A stretch of 46,524 nt of DNA from a virus. The position numbers and the translations under genes were made by a program. The stretch covers positions 1 to 46,524 of the IMG/VR virus record IMGVR_UViG_3300032291_001936; one strand, 5' to 3'. This document shows, piece by piece, positions 1 to 9,046 of the stretch. The notes under the pieces were generated by a model. It was given only the letters and a program-made list of their open reading frames with translations. It did no database searches and was not told the origin of the DNA. Position 1 is the first letter of the stretch, and each line of letters begins with the position of its first letter.

Positions 1-1
1 A

Positions 2-916
2 GTAGCAGACATTTCTGAAGAAGAAAATCCATTCGCTGACAAAGAAGATGACAAAGATGCAGAAATTGCAGAATTGAAAGCTAGACTTGCAGAATTAGAA
101 GGTGAAGATTCTGAAGAAGAAAATCCATTTGCAAAAGCAGAAGGTGAAGATGAAATGGGCATGGATGACATGAGCATGGATTCTGAAATGGGTGACGATT
201 CAATGGACATGGACTCTGAAGATGAAGAATCAGAAGATGATATGGACTTAGAAGCAATCATTCGTGAATTAGAAGCATCAATCAAAGGTGATGATGAAAC
301 TGAAGAAGGTATGTATGAAGCTGAAGAGGAAGAAGAAGCAAAAAATGAAAATTTAGCTGATGGTTCTGAAGCTGGTACTGACAAAGGTGAAACACCAAAA
401 GTTGTTGTAACCAATGAAGCGGAAGAAGATGACAAAGAAGATGACGAAAAAGTTGTTGACTTAGAAGAAATCTTACGTGAAATGGAAGCGGATATGAAAG
501 GTGATGATAAAGAAAAAGTTGACGAAGCTGAAGAAGAAGAAAAAGAAAAAGAACTTAACGAAGCTTACAAAGTAATTAAATCTTTACAAAAAACAATCAA
601 CGAAGTTAACTTATTAAACGCTAAGTTATTATTCGCAAACAAATTATTCAGAGCACACAATATGACTAACGAACAAAAAGTTAAAGTGATTGAAACTTTG
701 GATAGAACAAACTCAGTTAGAGAAGTTAAATTGGTGTATTCTACATTAGCAGAAAACTTCAAATACTCTTCTAACAAATCTACTAAAAAATCTATTTCTG
801 AAGGAATCGCTAGCAAAGTAACAAAATCTACTAAGCCAGCACAAGCTAAGCAAGTAATTGCTGAGAACACAGATTTCTCTGACAGATTTAAGAAATTAGC
901 AGGTATTATTAAATAA
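2..916 (+). CDS. Prohead core scaffold protein, gp22-like (5' end outside window)
   Basis: The reading frame is open from base 2, so the first codons lie upstream; the TTG at 74 is only an internal codon. The visible 304 residues are extremely acidic (long Glu/Asp runs, Met-Asp-rich patches) for about two thirds of the length, then become a Lys-rich, probably helical C-terminus ending RFKKLAGIIK. Two internal repeats are visible: SEEENPFA occurs twice near the start, and a DLEEILREMEADMKGDD-type segment occurs twice. In T4 the gene directly before the major capsid gene is gene 22, the acidic helical scaffold degraded by the gp21 protease during head maturation; several (L/I)xE tripeptides here would suit such cleavage. 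The assignment rests on position, acidity and helical character, not on clear sequence identity. It could instead be a fusion with another core protein or the protease C-terminus. Confidence 0.6.
   Translation, partial: VADISEEENPFADKEDDKDAEIAELKARLAELEGEDSEEENPFAKAEGEDEMGMDDMSMDSEMGDDSMDMDSEDEESEDDMDLEAIIRELEASIKGDDETEEGMYEAEEEEEAKNENLADGSEAGTDKGETPKVVVTNEAEEDDKEDDEKVVDLEEILREMEADMKGDDKEKVDEAEEEEKEKELNEAYKVIKSLQKTINEVNLLNAKLLFANKLFRAHNMTNEQKVKVIETLDRTNSVREVKLVYSTLAENFKYSSNKSTKKSISEGIASKVTKSTKPAQAKQVIAENTDFSDRFKKLAGIIK
14..129 (+). repeat. Direct repeat in scaffold gene (two 20-nt copies)
   Basis: The same 20 bases occur at 14-33 and 110-129 in the same reading frame and encode SEEENPF both times. 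It looks like an internal duplication of an acidic segment. Confidence 0.8.
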
Positions 917-936
917 AAATATTAAAAAAACAAACA

Positions 937-2562
937 ATGGACATTAAAAAATTAATGACTGGCGCTAACCCTCAAAGCGTAATGCTTGAACAAACTAGAG
1001 GTTTGAAAAGCAAATGGGAAAAAACAGGATTACTTGAAGGAGTAGGTTCTGAAACAACTAAGCATGGTATGGCAGTAATGTTAGAAAACCAAGCTAAACA
1101 ATTATTAGATGAGGCTACAAGAACAGGTACATCTGCAGGTTCTGAAGAGTGGGCTGGTGTTGCGTTACCTTTAGTAAGAAGAATCTTCGGTTCTATCGCA
1201 GCTAAAGAATTCGTTTCGGTTCAACCAATGAACCTACCTTCAGGTCTTATTTTCTACATGGACTTTAAATATGGTACCAACACAACAGTAGGTAGACCAG
1301 CATCTGGTTCTTCTTTATTTGGTAATGGTGGTACTTTCGGTAAAGATTCTTTATATACTGGAACTAACAAATTAGGTTCTACTCAAGCTACTGAAGGTGG
1401 TTTATACGGAGCAGGTCGTTTCGGATACACAATCAACGATACAGCAGCTAATTTATCAGCAACACTTGCATCTGCATCTTTAGCTGATATCTCATTTGAT
1501 TTATCTAATTCTACTATTTCTGCATCTTATGCAGCAGGTAAAATGAAAAAATTAACTGTAGCATTACCAACTGACGCTGATTTCAACGGTGTAAGAGCAT
1601 TTGACTTTGCACAAACTGGTTCTGGATTTACATTGTATCCTCAATTTACTGTAAAAAGTGGTTCTGATGTAGTATTTGTAGCAGAAGTTGCTGCAGCTGG
1701 TACTTACGCAGGTGCAACTGCAGTGGGTGGTGAATTACAATATCATTTACAACCAACTGATATCTCAAGAGGTGACTTCGAAGATAGAGGTTCTGATTTA
1801 GCAATCCCAGAAATCGAATTAGAATTGAAATCTGAGCCTATCGTTGCTAAGACAAGAAAATTAAAAGCAATTTGGACTCCTGAATTAGCTCAAGATTTAA
1901 ACGCTTACCATAGTGTAGACGCTGAAGCTGAGTTAACTCAAATGTTGTCTGAATATGTTTCTTTAGAAATCGACTTAGAAATCTTAGAAATGTTACAACA
2001 AAATGCATTCACAACTGAGTATTGGTCTGCAAAAGTTGGATATGATTATAACGCAGGTAATGGTACTTTCGCAATTGATTCTAACGCAGCGGCTGCAAGT
2101 GCATACCAAAAGAGCACTTGGTTCCAAACTTTAGGTATCAAATTACAAAAGGTATCTAACAAAATTCATCAATTAACTATGAGAGGTGGTGCAAACTTTA
2201 TCGTTGTATCTCCAAATGTAGCTACTATCTTAGAATCAATGAACGGATTTTCTGCTAACCCAGGAAAAGACGCATTGACTTTCTCTGCAGGTGTAACTAA
2301 CATTGGTTCTATCTCTAACAGATATGATGTTTACAAAAACCCTTATATGACTGAGAACGTTATCTTAATGGGCTTCAAAGGTTCTAACTTCTTCGAAACA
2401 GGAGCAGTTTACGCACCTTATGTTCCATTGATTATGACTCCATTAGTTTATGACCCAACTAACTTCACTCCAAGAAGAGGTGTTATGACTAGATACGCTA
2501 AGAAAATCGTAAGACCAGAATTTTACGGTAAGATTATCGTTGATGGTATGGAAACACTTTAA
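937..2562 (+). CDS. Major capsid protein, T4 gp23-like
   Basis: This 541-residue protein (T4 gp23 has 521) forms the capsid hexamers of a HK97-fold head. Diagnostic segments are MLENQAKQLLDEA near residue 48, LPLVRRIFGSIAAKEFVSVQ and PMNLPSGLIFYMDFKYG in the first 110 residues, and a C-terminal RRGVMTRYAKKIVRPEFYG block. The N-terminus resembles the gp23 propeptide; L57-D58-E59 before A60 fits the (L/I)xE prohead protease rule and lies close to the T4 cleavage site at residue 65. The ATG follows a short A-rich spacer 20 nt after the scaffold gene. The gene is followed by a strong hairpin terminator, sensible for the most abundant virion protein. Confidence 0.95.
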   Translation: MDIKKLMTGANPQSVMLEQTRGLKSKWEKTGLLEGVGSETTKHGMAVMLENQAKQLLDEATRTGTSAGSEEWAGVALPLVRRIFGSIAAKEFVSVQPMNLPSGLIFYMDFKYGTNTTVGRPASGSSLFGNGGTFGKDSLYTGTNKLGSTQATEGGLYGAGRFGYTINDTAANLSATLASASLADISFDLSNSTISASYAAGKMKKLTVALPTDADFNGVRAFDFAQTGSGFTLYPQFTVKSGSDVVFVAEVAAAGTYAGATAVGGELQYHLQPTDISRGDFEDRGSDLAIPEIELELKSEPIVAKTRKLKAIWTPELAQDLNAYHSVDAEAELTQMLSEYVSLEIDLEILEMLQQNAFTTEYWSAKVGYDYNAGNGTFAIDSNAAAASAYQKSTWFQTLGIKLQKVSNKIHQLTMRGGANFIVVSPNVATILESMNGFSANPGKDALTFSAGVTNIGSISNRYDVYKNPYMTENVILMGFKGSNFFETGAVYAPYVPLIMTPLVYDPTNFTPRRGVMTRYAKKIVRPEFYGKIIVDGMETL

Positions 2563-2602
2563 TCTTTGAGTAGATTAGATAAGTAATAGACTTACAATAA
2601 AG

Positions 2603-2636
2603 AAAAAGGGAGAGTAGAAATACTTTCCCTTTTTTT
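2603..2636 (+). terminator. Intrinsic terminator after capsid gene
   Basis: A 14-bp stem with one G-T pair joins 2603-2616 to 2621-2634 through a GAAA tetraloop, and the right arm runs into a T-tract. It lies 40 nt after the capsid stop codon. Confidence 0.9.
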
Positions 2637-2649
2637 ATTTATATAATTC

Positions 2650-2658
2650 ATATTTATA
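2650..2658 (+). promoter_or_regulatory. Candidate late promoter element ATATTTATA
   Basis: This 9-base element lies 25 nt before the neck gene at 2684, just after the capsid terminator, where a new transcript would have to start. It is one of 13 identical elements upstream of genes in the window. No TTTG box is visible at the expected distance. Confidence 0.55.
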
Positions 2659-2683
2659 GTAGTAAAACTATAACTTTTTATAT

Positions 2684-3877
2684 ATGTCTGTAAACACTTA
2701 TTGGTCAGGTGCAACATCTGGCTCATTCATCTCAGGTTCATCTACTCCATTTGGTATATATGATTCGGATAGTGAATTTAGAGTTGATGCACCAAAAACC
2801 GCAACATGGGTAGCAAAAAGATTGGGATATCCAATTATTAATATTGAATTAGATAACGAACAAATATTTACTTGTTTTGAAGAATCAACTTCGGAATATT
2901 CTGCACAAGTAAATCAATTCAATCTTAGAAACAACTTAGATATTTTAAGAGGACAACCTAAAGGTAAAGTTGCAAACTATTCTCAAACTCTTGTAGATGG
3001 TTCATACTTACCAACTACGGTTCGTATGGCACAACAATATGGAACATTGGCAGGTGTAGGAGGTTCAACTCCAATTAAAAGAGCATATGTAAATTTAACA
3101 GCGTCTGTTTCTACTTATGACTTAATGACTCAAGGAGTAGATAGTGAGTCAGGTAAAAAATTTAATGAAATATTTAGTGGGTCATCTACGGTTGATGTGA
3201 CTAAAGTATTTTATGAAGCAACACCTGCAATTGCTCGTTTCTTTGACCCATATTCAGTAGGTGCACAAGGTACATTAAACTTAATGAGTGAATTAGGTTT
3301 TGGACAATTCTCGCCTGCAGCACAATTCTTAATGATGCCTTTATATGAAGATGTATTAAGAATGCAACAAATTGAATTTAATGACCACATTAGAAAATCG
3401 GCACATACATTTAATATAGTAGATAATAAGTTACAAATATTTCCATTACCAACTACTACATTAACAAAGATTTATTTTGAATATATAAGTAGAGATGAAT
3501 TTGAACACGATTCACAAACTATTCAGGCAGACTCACTTTCCGACTATTCTGATATTCCATATGACTTTATTCAATATTCAAACATAAATGATGTGGGTAA
3601 ACAATGGATTAGAAAATATACACTTGCATTATCAAAAGAATTATTAGGAGCAATTAGAGAAAAATATAATTCAATTCCAATTCCAGATGGCGAAGTAAAT
3701 TTGGATGGAGCAGCATTGAGAGCAGAAGCACAAGTTGAAAAAGACGCATTGGTTACACAATTGAGAGAGAATTTAGAAGAGATGAGTAGAAAGAATGTGA
3801 TGGAAAATAAAACACACGAATCTAATCACCACCAAGAAATGTTAAGAAAAGTTCCTTTAAAATTATATGTAGGATAA
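2684..3877 (+). CDS. Neck/head-completion protein, gp13-like
   Basis: This 397-residue protein lies directly upstream of gp14- and gp15-like genes, the T4 order 13-14-15. No strong motif is recognised. A region around residues 165-275 (FDPYSVG, then PLYEDVLRMQQIEFNDHIRK, then QIFPLPTTTLTKIYFEYI) has the mixed helical and beta pattern of neck proteins seen in environmental T4-like phages. The C-terminus (about 340-390) is charged and probably coiled. It is longer than T4 gp13 (309 residues). The likely role is to close the filled head and make the tail-docking platform. Name and role are inferred mainly from gene order. Confidence 0.55.
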   Translation: MSVNTYWSGATSGSFISGSSTPFGIYDSDSEFRVDAPKTATWVAKRLGYPIINIELDNEQIFTCFEESTSEYSAQVNQFNLRNNLDILRGQPKGKVANYSQTLVDGSYLPTTVRMAQQYGTLAGVGGSTPIKRAYVNLTASVSTYDLMTQGVDSESGKKFNEIFSGSSTVDVTKVFYEATPAIARFFDPYSVGAQGTLNLMSELGFGQFSPAAQFLMMPLYEDVLRMQQIEFNDHIRKSAHTFNIVDNKLQIFPLPTTTLTKIYFEYISRDEFEHDSQTIQADSLSDYSDIPYDFIQYSNINDVGKQWIRKYTLALSKELLGAIREKYNSIPIPDGEVNLDGAALRAEAQVEKDALVTQLRENLEEMSRKNVMENKTHESNHHQEMLRKVPLKLYVG

Positions 3878-3878
3878 T

Positions 3879-4346
3879 ATGCCAAAGTTTATGTTAGATA
3901 GAGACTTGCAACTCTTCAGAAGTTTTGCAAGAGAATTGGTAGATACCATAATTGAAAATACTTGTGTTTTGTTTAAAATAAATTTGAATGAAACAAAAGT
4001 AAATTTATATGGTGAATCTACAAACAAAACCTGGTATCCTGGTGTCGAATTATTTGTATTGATTAATAAAGAATCACAAACTTCAGCATACGAAGGATTT
4101 GGTCCTGAAAGAAATCAAAATATAGAATTTAAATTTGATAGATTATTGTGTGAAGAAAGAAATACATATCCAGAAATTGGTGATGTTATTTTCTTTGATA
4201 ATGCATACTTTGAAATAGATAATACAACCGAAATCCAATTTGTGGGTGGTTTACCTGGTGAAAATAGTGATAGAAATTGGAGTATCGTATGTTCTACATT
4301 TATGGTAAGTAAATCTAATTTAAACATTGAAGAAAGAATAAAATAA
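3879..4346 (+). CDS. Neck protein, gp14-like
   Basis: The 155-residue product starts one base after the previous stop codon and so is part of the same operon. The segment PEIGDVIFFDNAYFEI (about residues 98-113) matches the gp14 pattern in which a GD-(I/L)-I-(Y/F)-F strand is followed by a FEI strand, and GYEGFGPERNQ-like residues precede it. The protein is shorter than T4 gp14 (256 residues) and lacks an equivalent of its C-terminal part. gp14 joins gp13 to make the neck ring that lets the tail dock. Confidence rests on that motif plus the gene order. Confidence 0.65.
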   Translation: MPKFMLDRDLQLFRSFARELVDTIIENTCVLFKINLNETKVNLYGESTNKTWYPGVELFVLINKESQTSAYEGFGPERNQNIEFKFDRLLCEERNTYPEIGDVIFFDNAYFEIDNTTEIQFVGGLPGENSDRNWSIVCSTFMVSKSNLNIEERIK

Positions 4347-4347
4347 T

Positions 4348-5460
4348 ATGTCTACAAATCCACTAAGAGCTGATTTAAATAGAGCAAAACAAACTAAATC
4401 CAAAAAAGGAGATTTAAAACAAAGTGTGTCCCTCTTTGACATTGACTATGCAATTATGTCATATTTGGAAGAAACGGTTTTACCTGAACTGGATGATAAT
4501 GGTAAAGCATTGAAAATTCCTGTTATCTATGGTAATTCGGAAAGATGGAATGGTGCAAGAAGACAGGGTGTTTATAGAGATGCGCGTGGTAAGTTACAAT
4601 TACCTTTAATGATGTTGAGAAGAACTAGTGTTGCAAAAAATGAGTCAATGCCTATGTTAAATAGACAGGTTTCATATCAAGCGGTTACAAAATATTCAAA
4701 AGATAATCGATATAGTAGATTTACATTATTAGGCAAAGCAACTACACCAAAATACGAAATTCATAATATAACAATGCCAGACTATGTAGAAATAAACTAC
4801 GAATGTATGGGTTGGACTAATTATACAGAACATCTTAATGCTGTAATTGAATCTTTAACATACGCATCCGATGAATATTGGGGTGATAAGCAAAAGTTTA
4901 AATTCAATACAACAATTGCAGATTATAATGTAGTTAATGAAGTTGGTGAAGGAACTGAAAGAATTAATAGAGTTGAATTTACTTTGAATGTTAAAGCGTA
5001 CTTACTTCCAGAGAAATTTGATGGAGAAGCTACAACTAAAAAATCATTTAATAGTAGTAAAATAGTTGTTGCAACCGAAACCGATGTAACTGGAAATGGT
5101 AGATTGGAAGGTTTATTAACAACACCATCACCATATTATGATAACAAAGACTTAATTGATTTCTTATCTTTAAATAATAGTAAAGTAGTAGCCGGTGGAA
5201 TTGATACCGCAACATTCTCAGGAGTAAAATTAATACAAGCACCTGCACAATTAAGTGGGGTAATTACTTCCGGATTGACCTATGATGGAAGCTCTTACGA
5301 TATTAAATTATATATAAATGGTGTTAGGTATTATCAAACAACACATTTTACGGTAATATCATATACAAACAATATATTAACATTATCATTATCTCCTGGA
5401 TTTTCAGTAAATAGTGGTGATGAAATTACTATTACAGGTAAATTTATTGATATTGTATAA
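4348..5460 (+). CDS. Tail sheath stabiliser/completion protein, gp15-like
   Basis: The first 230 residues show the gp15 plan: an N-terminal helix (FDIDYAIMSYLEETVLP), a KIPVIYGNSERWNGARR strand region, LPLMMLRRTSVAKN, then NYECMGWTNYTEHLNAVIESL and RVEFTLNVKAYLLPE. gp15 caps the tail tube and sheath and joins them to the head neck. At 370 residues it exceeds T4 gp15 (272); the extra C-terminal part (about 315-370) is a small beta domain (IKLYINGVRYYQ, then GDEITITGKF) that reappears in the next two genes. Its stop codon shares one base with the next ATG. Confidence 0.75.
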   Translation: MSTNPLRADLNRAKQTKSKKGDLKQSVSLFDIDYAIMSYLEETVLPELDDNGKALKIPVIYGNSERWNGARRQGVYRDARGKLQLPLMMLRRTSVAKNESMPMLNRQVSYQAVTKYSKDNRYSRFTLLGKATTPKYEIHNITMPDYVEINYECMGWTNYTEHLNAVIESLTYASDEYWGDKQKFKFNTTIADYNVVNEVGEGTERINRVEFTLNVKAYLLPEKFDGEATTKKSFNSSKIVVATETDVTGNGRLEGLLTTPSPYYDNKDLIDFLSLNNSKVVAGGIDTATFSGVKLIQAPAQLSGVITSGLTYDGSSYDIKLYINGVRYYQTTHFTVISYTNNILTLSLSPGFSVNSGDEITITGKFIDIV

Positions 5461-5789
5461 TGAAAAGAAGTTTATTAGATATAACACAAAAAATCAGTAG
5501 AAATCCTGGTAAAACAAATCTAACTCCAAAAGATTTAACAAATTCTACTTATTGGATTTATGAAGCAACAGGTTGGAGATTTGTAGATATATTAAGAGAA
5601 ATTCAATATAGAACTACACAAGATAGATTAAAAATTTACATCAACACACAAAGTATAAGTGCAAAAGACTATATAGTTGAAGATGGTGGAAATGGTTTAT
5701 TGATTAAATTTATAAAAAATAATTTTCAATTTAATTTGGATGCACAAGATTATATTCAAATAGAAGGAGATATAGAACAATATGCTTAA
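5460..5789 (+). CDS. Small structural protein with neck-associated beta domain
   Basis: This 109-residue protein begins on the last base of the gp15-like stop codon. Residues about 56-108 (LKIYINTQSISAKDYIVED, then IKFIKNNFQF, then DYIQIEGDIEQ) follow the same strand pattern as the extra C-terminal domain of the gp15-like protein. That pattern, a YxNG-like strand, an FTV/YIV strand and a GDxIxIxG strand, is common in marine phage appendage proteins. The N-terminus is basic and has no recognised motif. Translational coupling suggests it is made with, and works with, the neck/tail-completion complex. No enzymatic function is visible. Confidence 0.5.
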   Translation: MKRSLLDITQKISRNPGKTNLTPKDLTNSTYWIYEATGWRFVDILREIQYRTTQDRLKIYINTQSISAKDYIVEDGGNGLLIKFIKNNFQFNLDAQDYIQIEGDIEQYA

Positions 5790-6330
5790 ACAATTTAATT
5801 CAAATAGTAGAAAACTTAATAAAGTTGTTCCAAAGGTTAATATTAATAATCTTACTAATAATGATTTGACTGGAAGTTTGTTAAATATTGAAATTCCAAC
5901 CAATACTAAATTTCAATCCAAAACTCGTTCCAATCCAAACCCAACTAAATTAGTAAATAACAAAACAAAAATATCGGATTTTTATCAAGAGATATTAGAA
6001 AATAGTGCAAGATATAATCAAAGAGTAATTGATGAATTTGACAATAATACAAATACATTAACAATATACAATGTTACATTAGATTATGGAACCGAAGGAG
6101 CATCTCCTAATAATTTTGAAGTATTAGTATTTGGTTTACATATTCCAGGAAACTATACAATAAAAGAAGTTGGAAATAATGTAGTAATAACTTTAAATGA
6201 AGAATATATAGATTACGATAATGTGACTATTAATGATATTTATGTTATGGGTAAGTTAAAAGATATACCAATAGGAACAGAATTAGACATAGTTTTATCA
6301 ACTGAAAATGACGAAGAAATAATATTATAA
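5782..6330 (+). CDS. Small structural protein sharing the same beta domain
   Basis: The 182-residue product overlaps the previous gene by 8 nt (ATGCTTAA). The first 75 residues are Asn/Lys/Ser-rich and look disordered. Residues about 113-167 (FEVLVFGLHIPGNYTIKE, then VVITLN, then NDIYVMGKLKDI) repeat the domain plan of the two preceding proteins. The acidic C-terminus ends ENDEEIIL. It may be an accessory neck, whisker-like or fibre-adaptor protein at the head-tail junction; this is inference from position and the shared domain only. Confidence 0.5.
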   Translation: MLKQFNSNSRKLNKVVPKVNINNLTNNDLTGSLLNIEIPTNTKFQSKTRSNPNPTKLVNNKTKISDFYQEILENSARYNQRVIDEFDNNTNTLTIYNVTLDYGTEGASPNNFEVLVFGLHIPGNYTIKEVGNNVVITLNEEYIDYDNVTINDIYVMGKLKDIPIGTELDIVLSTENDEEIIL

Positions 6331-6332
6331 AA

Positions 6333-8348
6333 ATGGCACTAAGACAAACTAAAAAAATATCCGAGCTACCTGCATTAAGTCCGGCATCATTAGATACGAC
6401 TTTTGTAGTTGGTATATCAGGTAGCACAACATATAAAATTTCTATAAACAATTTAACATCTTCATTAGATACTACATTTGCAACGGACTTAGTAACTTCT
6501 GCATTAAGTAATACATTAGATACAAAATTATCTACATCATCTTTCAATTCTTATACTGCAAGTGTAACCACAAGTGTAAATATAAACACAGGTTCATTAG
6601 TAACTACATCATCTTTCAATTCTTATACTGCAAGTATTTCAACTGCAAGTTTGGTAACATCTATTTCAAATTTAAACACATTTACGGCATCACAATCTAC
6701 ATCATCATTAGTGGATAGATTAAACGCAATTGAGAGTGTAAGTGGTAGTTGGATTACGGAAAGTGAAACGGGTTCATTTTTGACATCATTAAGTGGAGCA
6801 ATAAGTTCTTCATCTCAATTAACATCATCATACGATACAAGATATACATTGAGTGGTAGTGTTCAACCATTACCTTCAAATTTAGTAAGTTCATCTGCAC
6901 AAATAACTGCATTTGGGTTTATCAGTTCTTCTCAAACTATAAACACATCTTCATTTGCAACAACTGGTTCAAACTCATTTAACGGAAATCAAAATATTAC
7001 GGGGTCGTTAGTAGTAAGTGCAGTAGCAGTTGTAGCAGGTGCATTAACTATACCATCGGCATCGATAATATCTTTGACAAGTGGTAGTAGTATTTCAGTA
7101 GATGCAAGTGGAGCAATCACAGGTTCATTAACTGGTTCTGTTTTTGGAATTGGTGATGTTGTAGCATTTAGTGCATCACTTAATAGTAGAATTATTAGTG
7201 GTAGCGCGGTAGCAGGAACTATTAGTGGTTCATCACAATTAACATCTTCGTATGATAGTAGATACTCTTTGAGTGGTAGTGTTTTAACATCTTTCTCTTC
7301 TTCGGTAGATAATAGATTAGATACATTAGAAGCAACTATCATAAGTGGAAGTCCAAATTATACACAAGTTTTAGGAAATAGAAGAACCGGAATTACAACA
7401 ATTGGAGTGTCAATAATAAGTGGAAGTATAACAACAACGGGTAACCCGGTTCAAATTATGGTAACGGGTGATGCAAACCCAGTAGGTGGAGCATCTTACA
7501 CTAGATTACAAATGTTTAGAGATGAAAATGGAATAGGTGGTATTGTTCAAGTTGAAAATAGTGCAAACCTAAATGTTCCATATTGTGTAAATGTAATAGA
7601 TACTCCATCAGCAGGAACTTATACATATAGTATGAGAACCGTTGGTACATTTGGTGGTACTTTTGATTTCGGTGAAGCATCTGGTCCTCTTTTAACGGCA
7701 TTAGAATTAAAAACAAATACAAACTTACCATCTACAAATAATACATTCACCGGTACAAACACATTTAGAGGTGAAACAACATTTAGTAGTTCAGTAAAAA
7801 TTGCAGCGCTAGGTGGTGATGAAGGTGGTGAAATTTTATTAGCAAAACCACAAACGAATTCAACTATATCCGGAAGTGCAGTTGCAATAGATATTTATCA
7901 GGATAGATTAAGAATTTTTGACGGTGGTGGTAATGCTAGAGGTGCACATTTGGATTTAAGTAAATTACCGGAAGGTGTTGCAGGTGAGTTGATGTGGAAA
8001 GCAAGTGGAATGGTAAACGCCGGAACATTTGTAACTTTGGATAATATCAAAGCAACTGTCACAACAACGGGTAGTAGAGGATTAAGTATTGCAGCAGTAT
8101 CAACTACATTCTCCGCAAATATATCTGCTTATCACGCTTACACAGGTGGTATTGCTGGTACTCAGGCAAATAATCAATCAATAACAACCACTCCAACAAC
8201 TTCTTTATTTGCTTGGAGTTTTACAACGGAAGGTGATGGTGCATATTATACGATAGTAGATAAAACAAATAGTAGAGTGTATAGAATTACAATGATGATT
8301 GGTAGTGGATTTAACAATAACTTCATTTCAATAGAAAGATTATATTAA
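6333..8348 (+). CDS. Ser/Thr-rich tail fibre or appendage protein
   Basis: This 671-residue protein opens the adhesin island. The N-terminus (LRQTKKISELPALSPASLDTTFVV, given here in spirit as KISELPALS plus TYKISINNL) is a typical virion-attachment start of phage fibres. Residues about 45-230 are Ser/Thr/Ala-rich with repeated SSFNSYTAS units and SGSSQLTSSYD seams, predicted to be a repetitive shaft. The C-terminal third is more complex, with Gly-rich strands (DRLRIFDGGGNARGAHLDLSK; GAYYTIVDKTNSRVYRI), and is the likely receptor-binding or tip domain. It follows the previous stop codon by 2 nt. No catalytic motif is seen. Confidence 0.7.
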   Translation: MALRQTKKISELPALSPASLDTTFVVGISGSTTYKISINNLTSSLDTTFATDLVTSALSNTLDTKLSTSSFNSYTASVTTSVNINTGSLVTTSSFNSYTASISTASLVTSISNLNTFTASQSTSSLVDRLNAIESVSGSWITESETGSFLTSLSGAISSSSQLTSSYDTRYTLSGSVQPLPSNLVSSSAQITAFGFISSSQTINTSSFATTGSNSFNGNQNITGSLVVSAVAVVAGALTIPSASIISLTSGSSISVDASGAITGSLTGSVFGIGDVVAFSASLNSRIISGSAVAGTISGSSQLTSSYDSRYSLSGSVLTSFSSSVDNRLDTLEATIISGSPNYTQVLGNRRTGITTIGVSIISGSITTTGNPVQIMVTGDANPVGGASYTRLQMFRDENGIGGIVQVENSANLNVPYCVNVIDTPSAGTYTYSMRTVGTFGGTFDFGEASGPLLTALELKTNTNLPSTNNTFTGTNTFRGETTFSSSVKIAALGGDEGGEILLAKPQTNSTISGSAVAIDIYQDRLRIFDGGGNARGAHLDLSKLPEGVAGELMWKASGMVNAGTFVTLDNIKATVTTTGSRGLSIAAVSTTFSANISAYHAYTGGIAGTQANNQSITTTPTTSLFAWSFTTEGDGAYYTIVDKTNSRVYRITMMIGSGFNNNFISIERLY

Positions 8349-8349
8349 T

Positions 8350-9024
8350 ATGCCAATTTCATTTTCAAAAGGATTTAGTATATTACCCACCATAATAACC
8401 AATGGATTATTACTTCAATTGGACGCAAGTAATTCAACAAGTTATCCTGGTAGTGGAACAACGGTTTATGATTTAACTAATTCATATAACCATACATTGA
8501 CTGGTGCTACATTTACTACATTGAATGGAATAAAATGTTTTGAGTGTACATCGGGAAATAATAGAGTTGTTGTAAATGGAACAGGTCCAACTTTACCAAC
8601 AACAGGATATACCTATGTAACTTGGGCAAGATTGATAAATAATAATTCCGGATTTAGAACATTACTCTATACAAATTCACCTAAATATACACCAATTACC
8701 ATTCCCAATGGAACAAACACATTAGGATATTGGGATAGTGCATTTAGAAGTTCAACATTTGACCTTACATCTTTTGTTGGGGTTTGGACTCAATATACAG
8801 TAGTTGGAGATAGTGCATCTCAAACATTCTACATAAATGGTTCACAGGCAGGAAATACAATTGCTTTCGGTTCGGGTGGAAGAACACATTGGGGGTGGGG
8901 TAATAATGATACCGCCGGTCAACCTTTTGGACATGTTGCAAATCTTTATTTGTATAATAGAAAATTATCAATTGAGGAAATAACACAAAATTATAATGCA
9001 ATAAAACCGACTTACGAATTATAA
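8350..9024 (+). CDS. LamG-like (concanavalin A-fold) appendage protein
   Basis: The 224-residue protein has the LamG/Laminin_G_3 pattern: LLLQLDASNSTSYPGSG, then VYDLTN, a YTYVTWARL strand, VGVWTQYTVVGD, FYINGSQAG and a C-terminal VANLYLYNRKLSIEEITQNY. These folds usually bind glycans. There is no signal peptide. It starts one base after the preceding fibre stop codon, so the two may form a complex in which this protein supplies the sugar-binding tip. A second LamG-like domain occurs at the end of the Hint-containing protein at 26043. The exact ligand cannot be read from sequence. Confidence 0.7.
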   Translation: MPISFSKGFSILPTIITNGLLLQLDASNSTSYPGSGTTVYDLTNSYNHTLTGATFTTLNGIKCFECTSGNNRVVVNGTGPTLPTTGYTYVTWARLINNNSGFRTLLYTNSPKYTPITIPNGTNTLGYWDSAFRSSTFDLTSFVGVWTQYTVVGDSASQTFYINGSQAGNTIAFGSGGRTHWGWGNNDTAGQPFGHVANLYLYNRKLSIEEITQNYNAIKPTYEL

Positions 9025-9033
9025 TAAAGAAAG

Positions 9034-9042
9034 ATATTTATA
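9034..9042 (+). promoter_or_regulatory. ATATTTATA element only 4 nt before a start codon
   Basis: The element ends 4 nt before the ATG at 9047. If it is a -10/-7 box, the transcript would begin at or inside the start codon and be leaderless. It may instead act on the operon as a whole or be fortuitous. Confidence 0.4.
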
Positions 9043-9046
9043 GGAT

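Noticed and set aside
565-870. Open frames on the - strand throughout, some over 100 codons (for example 565-870, 34113-35006)
   Set aside because: All lie opposite strongly supported + strand genes, have odd compositions (Leu/His/Tyr or Pro/Ile runs) and no start context. They are shadows of AT-rich or repeat coding DNA.
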